A stretch of DNA of 45,310 nt from Deltaproteobacteria bacterium (GTDB lineage Bacteria > Desulfobacterota > Desulfomonilia > UBA1062): positions 1 through 45,310 of the forward strand of contig JAKPQL010000036.1 in the NCBI GenBank assembly GCA_029547045.1. Reading direction: 5' to 3'. Shown in pieces: positions 40,474 to 45,310 of this stretch. How positions within the stretch are numbered: the first letter of the stretch is position 1; each line of letters begins with the position of its first letter. Below the pieces are notes generated by a model. The model did no database searches, was not told the origin of the DNA, and saw only the letters and a program-made list of their open reading frames with translations. The position numbers and the translations under genes are program-made.

Positions 40474-41702
40474 AGCGCCGTCCTCGATCGCTCGAGCTCG
40501 AAGGCCTCGTGGAGCACACGCACGCCGAGCTCGATGAACTTCTCATCGATGACGCAGGAAACCTTGATCTCGGAGGTGGAGATCATCTGGATGTTGATGC
40601 CCACCCGAGACAGCGAGGAGAACATCTTGGACGCCACCCCTGCGTGGGACCTCATGCCCACCCCGACGATGGAGAGCTTGGCGATGGAAGGATCCCCCAC
40701 CACGTCGCGGGCCCCGAGTTCCCCGGAGAGCTGCTTCACGATGGACATGGCCTTTTCGTAGTCGGTCTTGGTCACCGTGAAGCTCAGATCCGCGTGCTTG
40801 CCGTCGGCGGACACGTTCTGGATGATCATGTCCACGTTGATGTTGCTCTCGGACAGGGGGGTGAAGATCATGGCCGCAATGCCGGGCTTATCCTGCACGC
40901 CCAGGATGGTGATCTTTGCCTCGTTCTTGTCATAGGTGATCCCCGATACGATTTCCTTCTCCATCTCGCTATCCTCCTGGGTGGTAAGGGTTCCCCCCTC
41001 GTCGGTGAAGGTGCTCTTCACCAGTATGGGAACGTTGTACTTCTTCGCGAATTCCACTGACCTCGTCTGCAGGACCTTTGCCCCGAGAGAGGCCATCTCC
41101 AGCATCTCGTCGTAGGAGATCCTGTCGAGACGTCTCGCCTTGTCACAGATGTTGGGGTCGCAGGTATAGACACCGTCCACATCCGTGTAGATTTCGCACA
41201 GCTCGGCACCGAGCACCGCGGCAAGGGCCACGGCGGAGGTGTCGGACCCCCCTCTCCCGAGGGTGGTGATGTCCCTGGTGTCAGTTATACCCTGGAACCC
41301 TGCCACCACGGCCACCTCCTTTGCCGCGAAGGTCTCCCGGAGCACCGAGGTGTCGATGTCGATGATCCGGGCTTTCATGAAGGCATCGTCGGTCCTGATC
41401 CCGATCTGGAATCCGAGCAGGGAGCGGGCGGGGACGCCCAGGTCCTTCAATGCCATGGAGAGCAGCGCGATGGTCACCTGCTCGCCAGTGGATACGAGTA
41501 CGTCCATTTCCCGGGGATCGGGCGAGGGCGAGAGATCCTTGGCGAGCCGGATGAGCTTGTCCGTCTCCCCGGACATGGCCGATACAACGACCGCTATGTC
41601 ATGGCCTTCCCGATACCGCTTTGCCACCTTGTTCGCCACGAACTTGATCTTTTCCAGGGAGCCCACGGAGGTGCCGCCGTATTTCTGTACAATGATCCCC
41701 AT
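40470..41702 (-). CDS. lysC: Aspartate kinase
   Basis: A 410-residue kinase making aspartyl phosphate for lysine, threonine and methionine. IVQKYGGTSVG is at the N-terminus, GRGGSDTSAVALAA and EIYTDVDGVYTCDP mark the active site, and two ACT domains (from about residue 265) bind amino-acid effectors. It is a single-function enzyme without homoserine dehydrogenase. Of two close ATGs (41708 and 41702), the second lies six bases after AGGTGA and is preferred. It is coupled by ATGA overlap to cimA, which links aspartate-family and isoleucine synthesis. Confidence 0.95.
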   Translation of the reverse strand: MGIIVQKYGGTSVGSLEKIKFVANKVAKRYREGHDIAVVVSAMSGETDKLIRLAKDLSPSPDPREMDVLVSTGEQVTIALLSMALKDLGVPARSLLGFQIGIRTDDAFMKARIIDIDTSVLRETFAAKEVAVVAGFQGITDTRDITTLGRGGSDTSAVALAAVLGAELCEIYTDVDGVYTCDPNICDKARRLDRISYDEMLEMASLGAKVLQTRSVEFAKKYNVPILVKSTFTDEGGTLTTQEDSEMEKEIVSGITYDKNEAKITILGVQDKPGIAAMIFTPLSESNINVDMIIQNVSADGKHADLSFTVTKTDYEKAMSIVKQLSGELGARDVVGDPSIAKLSIVGVGMRSHAGVASKMFSSLSRVGINIQMISTSEIKVSCVIDEKFIELGVRVLHEAFELERSRTAL

Positions 41703-41785
41703 ACCCATTCACCTTTCACCCATGATATGTTGCATGCAGAATCCTGCCGATCGGGGGGGCTGGGAATGACGGTGCGTGCGGGGTC

Positions 41786-42235
41786 CTACCCGCACAGCGC
41801 CTGATTCCAGGGGAGATCCGTGGAGATGAGGATGTTCCGTGCTTGCTCCCCGGCATGGCTGATCGTGATGTCCGCCGTTGCGCCCTGGAAATAGCCGTGT
41901 GCCCGTTCCGCCCATTCGACGATCAGGACGTGCTCCCCGTCCATGTAGTCTTCCAACCCCAGATGGGCTATTTCTTCAGGATCTAGCCTATAGAGATCTA
42001 CATGGATTATGTCAAGCTTCGCGTTGTAGATGTTGACCAGGGTAAAGCTCGGGCTGACTACGGATTCACAGGCTTCCAGTCCCATGCCTGAGGCGATGCC
42101 CCGGGTGAGCAGGGTCTTTCCCGCCCCCAGTTCGCCGTTGAGGAGGAGGATCTCGCCGCCCCCGAGCAGGGTGCCGATCCGTTCTCCCAGGATGAGCGTC
42201 TCCTGCGGGGAATGGGTGGTGCACTCCCACCTCAT
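41786..42235 (-). CDS. tsaE: tRNA threonylcarbamoyladenosine ATPase subunit
   Basis: A 149-residue P-loop protein that powers the TsaB-TsaD complex in making t6A37 of ANN-reading tRNAs. Walker A is GELGAGKTLLTRG. SPSFTLVNIY, HVDLYRL and VLIVEWAERA are conserved TsaE blocks. The ATG at 42235 shares ATGA with the acpS stop. GGAGGG is four bases upstream; the longer frame to 42298 has unconserved residues. Confidence 0.93.
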   Translation of the reverse strand: MRWECTTHSPQETLILGERIGTLLGGGEILLLNGELGAGKTLLTRGIASGMGLEACESVVSPSFTLVNIYNAKLDIIHVDLYRLDPEEIAHLGLEDYMDGEHVLIVEWAERAHGYFQGATADITISHAGEQARNILISTDLPWNQALCG

Positions 42236-42609
42236 GATCCCTCCAGGATCACCACGGCCAGGGCGCACCCCCGGTCGTGGGAGATGCTCAGGTGGCATCG
42301 GTCCATGCCGAGCTCTTCGGCCCGCTCGCGGGCCTTTCCGGTGAGCGACAGTCGCGGCAGGGACCCGTGGGAGGCGACCCCGATCTCCCTGAAGCCGATC
42401 CCGGACGCCCTGTCCGATGAAAGGGCCTTGAAGGTCGCCTCCTTGGCGGCGAATCTGCCGGCGAGTGATGCGGCCATGTCATGGCGGGCTGTGCAGTACG
42501 CGATCTCTTCAGGGGTGAAGACGCGGGAGAGGAAGCGCATGCCGTACCTCTTCCGGAGGGCATCGATACGCCCTATGTCCACGATGTCGACGCCCATGCC
42601 GATGATCAT
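42232..42609 (-). CDS. acpS: Holo-[acyl-carrier-protein] synthase
   Basis: A 125-residue phosphopantetheinyl transferase that activates acyl carrier protein from CoA. GMGVDIVDIGRI (magnesium Asp), FTPEEIAYC, the signature RFAAKEATFKAL and HLSISHDR are all present at normal spacing. It overlaps folP upstream and tsaE downstream by 4 bp each. The usual partner nnrD is absent between acpS and tsaE. Confidence 0.95.
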   Translation of the reverse strand: MIIGMGVDIVDIGRIDALRKRYGMRFLSRVFTPEEIAYCTARHDMAASLAGRFAAKEATFKALSSDRASGIGFREIGVASHGSLPRLSLTGKARERAEELGMDRCHLSISHDRGCALAVVILEGS

Positions 42610-43826
42610 GGCGCCTCCATGAGGGCACGCACCACGGACCGGATGCGATGCGCATGGGTGCAGTCATGCACCCTCACCAGATCCACCCCGTGCATGGCGC
42701 ACCACGCGGTCGCGGCATCGGTTCCTTCCTCGCGGCGGTCCACATCCACCCCCAGCACGCCGCCGATGAATGATTTCCGGGAATGGCCCACCATAACGGG
42801 CACGTGAAGCGATCGGAACTCCGAGATGTGACCGAGCAGGCAGAGGTTGCCCTGGAGATCCTTCCCGAAGCCGATGCCCGGATCCGCTATGATGGATTCC
42901 GGAGAGATGCCTGCTTTCAGACAGGACTCGATCCTCTCGTCGAGGAAGGAGTAGATCTCCGACACGATGTCCCGGTACGCGGTCTGCGACTGCATGGTCA
43001 CGGGGGTCCCCCGCATGTGCATGAGTACCACGGCGCAGCCGCTGTCCCTCGCAAGGCCCATCATGGCGGGATCCCCCTGGAGTGCCGTGATGTCGTTGAT
43101 GATGGATGCGCCCGCCTTGAGTGCCGCCTCGGCCACGGATGCCTTCGTGGTATCGACGCTCAGGGGGATGTCCAGCTCCCGGGAGAGCCCCTCGACGACG
43201 GGGACCACCCGCCGGATCTCCTCTTCGGCGGAGATGGCTTTAGCGCCGGGCCGGGAGGACTCCCCGCCGATGTCGATGATCTCCGCCCCCTGCTCCGCCA
43301 GGGCGCGGGCATGGTTCAGGGCGGCATCGAGGCTCAGGTACCTGCCGCCGTCGGAAAAGGAATCAGGGGTGATGTTGAGGATCCCCACAATGACCGGGAG
43401 CTCTGGCCACGTTAGCCTCTTTGTGCAGGCGAGCAGCTCCAGGGGGCCGTCATCGGGGAATACCTGTGAGCGGATGATTTCGGCGAGCGGCTCCAGCCCT
43501 GGCTGGAGGCCGAGCTTTTCTGCCAGGAGGCGGAAGTGCCTGAGGTCGCCCATGATGATGCAGTCCGAAGTCTCCACCTTTCCCGAGATCACCTGGCGAT
43601 GCACCGCCACGTCTCCTCCGATGGAGAGCATGCTCTGCTTGAGGATGTTTGCCGCATAGAGCTTCACCCCCCTGACCAGGAGGTTGCGGTGGGTGAGCTT
43701 GGGGGTGAGGTAGGGCAGCGCCGCAGGGTCGACACCGCAGCCCAGGAGGCTCGATGGATCAGCCCGCCAGAGCAGCCTAGCCTGCGGCAGCCCCTTCCTC
43801 AACGATCCTGTCGATCTCCGAGCCAT
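42606..43826 (-). CDS. folP: Dihydropteroate synthase with N-terminal extra domain
   Basis: A 406-residue enzyme joining p-aminobenzoate with dihydropterin pyrophosphate in folate synthesis. The TIM-barrel core begins near residue 145 with [15 protein letters not shown], then [49 protein letters not shown] and GHSRKSFIG. The first 140 residues form a separate conserved domain seen in long FolP proteins ([20 protein letters not shown]). AGAGG lies six bases before the ATG at 43826, which places the start 50 bases inside ftsH. No other start keeps the N-domain whole except weak TTG or CTG codons. Confidence 0.93.
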   Translation of the reverse strand: MARRSTGSLRKGLPQARLLWRADPSSLLGCGVDPAALPYLTPKLTHRNLLVRGVKLYAANILKQSMLSIGGDVAVHRQVISGKVETSDCIIMGDLRHFRLLAEKLGLQPGLEPLAEIIRSQVFPDDGPLELLACTKRLTWPELPVIVGILNITPDSFSDGGRYLSLDAALNHARALAEQGAEIIDIGGESSRPGAKAISAEEEIRRVVPVVEGLSRELDIPLSVDTTKASVAEAALKAGASIINDITALQGDPAMMGLARDSGCAVVLMHMRGTPVTMQSQTAYRDIVSEIYSFLDERIESCLKAGISPESIIADPGIGFGKDLQGNLCLLGHISEFRSLHVPVMVGHSRKSFIGGVLGVDVDRREEGTDAATAWCAMHGVDLVRVHDCTHAHRIRSVVRALMEAP

Positions 43827-45310
43827 CGAGGACCTCTTTCTCCAGCAGGGTCTGGGCTATGCGGTGCAGGGTATCCAGGTTCGTCTCGACGATGGAGCGT
43901 GTCTTGGCGTAGCACTCCATGATGATGGACTTCACCTCCTCGTCGATTTTCTGGGCGGTGAGCTCGCTGTAGTCCACCCTCTTCGAGATCTCTCGGCCCA
44001 GGAACATCTCCTGCTCCACCTTGCCGAAGCTCAGAGGGCCGAGTGAGCTCATGCCCCACTCGGTGACCATGTGCCTGGCCATGTCGGTGGCCCGCTCGAT
44101 GTCGTTTCCCGCCCCGGTGGTGAGGTGGTCCAGCACCAGCTCCTCGGCCACCCTCCCTCCCATGAGCACGGAGATGGCGGCAAGCAGGAAATCTTTGCTG
44201 TAGGTGTGCCTGTCGTCCAGGGGGAGCTGCTGGGTGATGCCCATGGCACGTCCCCGGGGGATGATGCTCACCTTGTACACAGGGTCCGCGTTGGGCAGTT
44301 TCTTGGCCACCAGGGCATGGCCCGCCTCGTGGTATGCGGTGGTCTTCTTCTCCTCCTCGGAGATGACCATGCTCTTGCGCTCCACGCCCATGAGGACCTT
44401 GTCCTTGGCCTGCTCCATGTCCTCCATGAAGACCTTGGTGCGCTTCTTCCTGGCCGCCAGCAGCGCGGCCTCGTTCACCAGGTTGGAGAGGTCCGCCCCT
44501 GAGAAGCCCGGGGTGGCCTTGGCGAGCGTGGCCATGTTGATGTCGTCTGCCAGGGGGATGTTGCGGCTGTGCACCTTGAGGATCCCCTCCCTGCCCTTGA
44601 CGTCCGGACTCGCAACCACCACCTGCCGGTCGAACCTGCCCGGCCTGAGCAGTGCAGGATCGAGGACATCGGGCCGGTTGGTGGCAGCCATGAGGATGAC
44701 CCCTTCGTTGGATTCGAACCCGTCCATCTCCACCAGGAGCTGGTTCAGGGTCTGTTCGCGCTCATCGTGCCCTCCGCCGAGGCCTGCACCGCGGTGCCTG
44801 CCCACGGCGTCGATCTCATCGATGAAGATGATGCAGGGGGCGTGCTGTTTGCCCTGGGCGAAGAGGTCGCGAACCCGTGATGCGCCGACGCCGACGAACA
44901 TCTCCACGAAATCGGAGCCTGACATGCTGAAGAAGGGCACACCCGCTTCTCCGGCCACCGCTTTTGCCAGCAGGGTCTTGCCCGTGCCCGGGGGGCCCAG
45001 GAGGAGGACCCCCTTGGGTATCCTCCCGCCCAGGGAGGTAAACCGCTTGGGTTCCTTGAGGAAATCGATGATCTCCTCGAGCTCCTCCTTTGCCTCGTCA
45101 ACGCCAGCCACGTCGGCGAAGGTGACCTTCATCTTGTCCTGCGTCATGAGCCTGGCCTTGCTCCTGCCGAAGCTCATGGCCTTGGTGCCGCCGGACTGCA
45201 TCTGCCGCATGAACAGGATCCACACCCCGATGAGCAGGAGCATGGGGATCCAGGAGATCAGCGCCGAGAGATACCAGGGTGACTCATCCTTGGGTTTTGC
45301 CGTGATGACG
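43777..45310 (-). CDS. ftsH: ATP-dependent zinc metalloprotease FtsH (5' end outside window)
   Basis: The visible part is about 511 residues; the frame stays open to the right edge ([20 protein letters not shown]), so the first membrane span and most of the periplasmic part are missing. Present are the second span ([15 protein letters not shown]), the AAA+ domain with [28 protein letters not shown] and the pore motif [10 protein letters not shown], and the zinc site HEAGH with its third ligand in [14 protein letters not shown]. It degrades membrane and soluble proteins at the inner membrane. It is the first visible gene of the ftsH-folP-acpS-tsaE-lysC-cimA string, and its last 50 bases overlap folP. 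Confidence 0.97.
   Translation of the reverse strand, partial: VITAKPKDESPWYLSALISWIPMLLLIGVWILFMRQMQSGGTKAMSFGRSKARLMTQDKMKVTFADVAGVDEAKEELEEIIDFLKEPKRFTSLGGRIPKGVLLLGPPGTGKTLLAKAVAGEAGVPFFSMSGSDFVEMFVGVGASRVRDLFAQGKQHAPCIIFIDEIDAVGRHRGAGLGGGHDEREQTLNQLLVEMDGFESNEGVILMAATNRPDVLDPALLRPGRFDRQVVVASPDVKGREGILKVHSRNIPLADDINMATLAKATPGFSGADLSNLVNEAALLAARKKRTKVFMEDMEQAKDKVLMGVERKSMVISEEEKKTTAYHEAGHALVAKKLPNADPVYKVSIIPRGRAMGITQQLPLDDRHTYSKDFLLAAISVLMGGRVAEELVLDHLTTGAGNDIERATDMARHMVTEWGMSSLGPLSFGKVEQEMFLGREISKRVDYSELTAQKIDEEVKSIIMECYAKTRSIVETNLDTLHRIAQTLLEKEVLDGSEIDRIVEEGAAAG

Overview
This 45.3 kb window is chromosomal, GC-rich bacterial DNA with short intergenic gaps, many 4-bp ATGA gene overlaps and mostly housekeeping content. 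The gene set suggests a deltaproteobacterium-type organism (Desulfobacterota/Myxococcota sense). It has a type IV pilus pilB-pilT-pilC block, PEP-CTERM/exosortase-associated parts, an ftsH-folP-acpS-tsaE-lysC-cimA string, a long dihydropteroate synthase with an N-terminal extra domain, and long-form HisG. That placement is inference; there is no rRNA in the window to anchor it. No CRISPR array, prophage or insertion sequence was seen.

Layout. Positions 1-145 hold a divergent control region with a perfect 11-bp inverted repeat. Positions 146-5794 (+) hold a PLP aminotransferase, two small exported proteins, a Wzz/GumC-like chain-length protein and a membrane-anchored WbpM/PglF-type sugar 4,6-dehydratase, which is a surface-polysaccharide block. 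Positions 5862-6310 (-) hold a dead hicBA toxin-antitoxin pair with frameshifts in both genes. Positions 6441-9766 (+) hold tadA, two tRNA-Ser genes, the SRP RNA, dnaX and an S58/DmpA-type peptidase, followed by tRNA-Met. A small PEP-CTERM protein (10045-10497, -) lies behind a good sigma-54 promoter. Positions 10882-16774 (+) hold two GH57 glucan enzymes, a GalT-family protein whose catalytic motif is altered, and rsmE. The PEP-CTERM-system TPR lipoprotein PrsT (-) and a PEP-CTERM-associated sugar transferase (+) are divergent at 16800-20701. Then come hisI-hisG-map and an lpdA operon (-), and a 6-phosphofructokinase, a PopZ-like acidic protein, valS, birA, a BCAM0308-family zinc-ribbon protein and a YdjC/HpnK-type deacetylase (+). 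A 3-TM SemiSWEET-like protein and the pilB-pilT-pilC operon follow (-), then a REC/HD-GYP regulator (+), tRNA-Glu and tRNA-Lys (-), small unknowns, and the ftsH-folP-acpS-tsaE-lysC-cimA block (-) running off the right edge.

How the genes fit together. The Wzz-like protein, the sugar dehydratase, the sugar transferase, PrsT and the PEP-CTERM substrate are all parts known from exopolysaccharide/exosortase systems. Here they are scattered over about 18 kb among unrelated genes, and no exosortase is present, so it must lie elsewhere. The GH57 pair and the phosphofructokinase point to storage glucan turnover. Type IV pili and a c-di-GMP-type HD-GYP regulator point to a surface-attached or twitching life style.

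Most worth a second look: the sigma-54/UAS control region of the PEP-CTERM gene, the PopZ-like protein, the GalT homologue lacking its catalytic histidine, and the decayed HicBA module.
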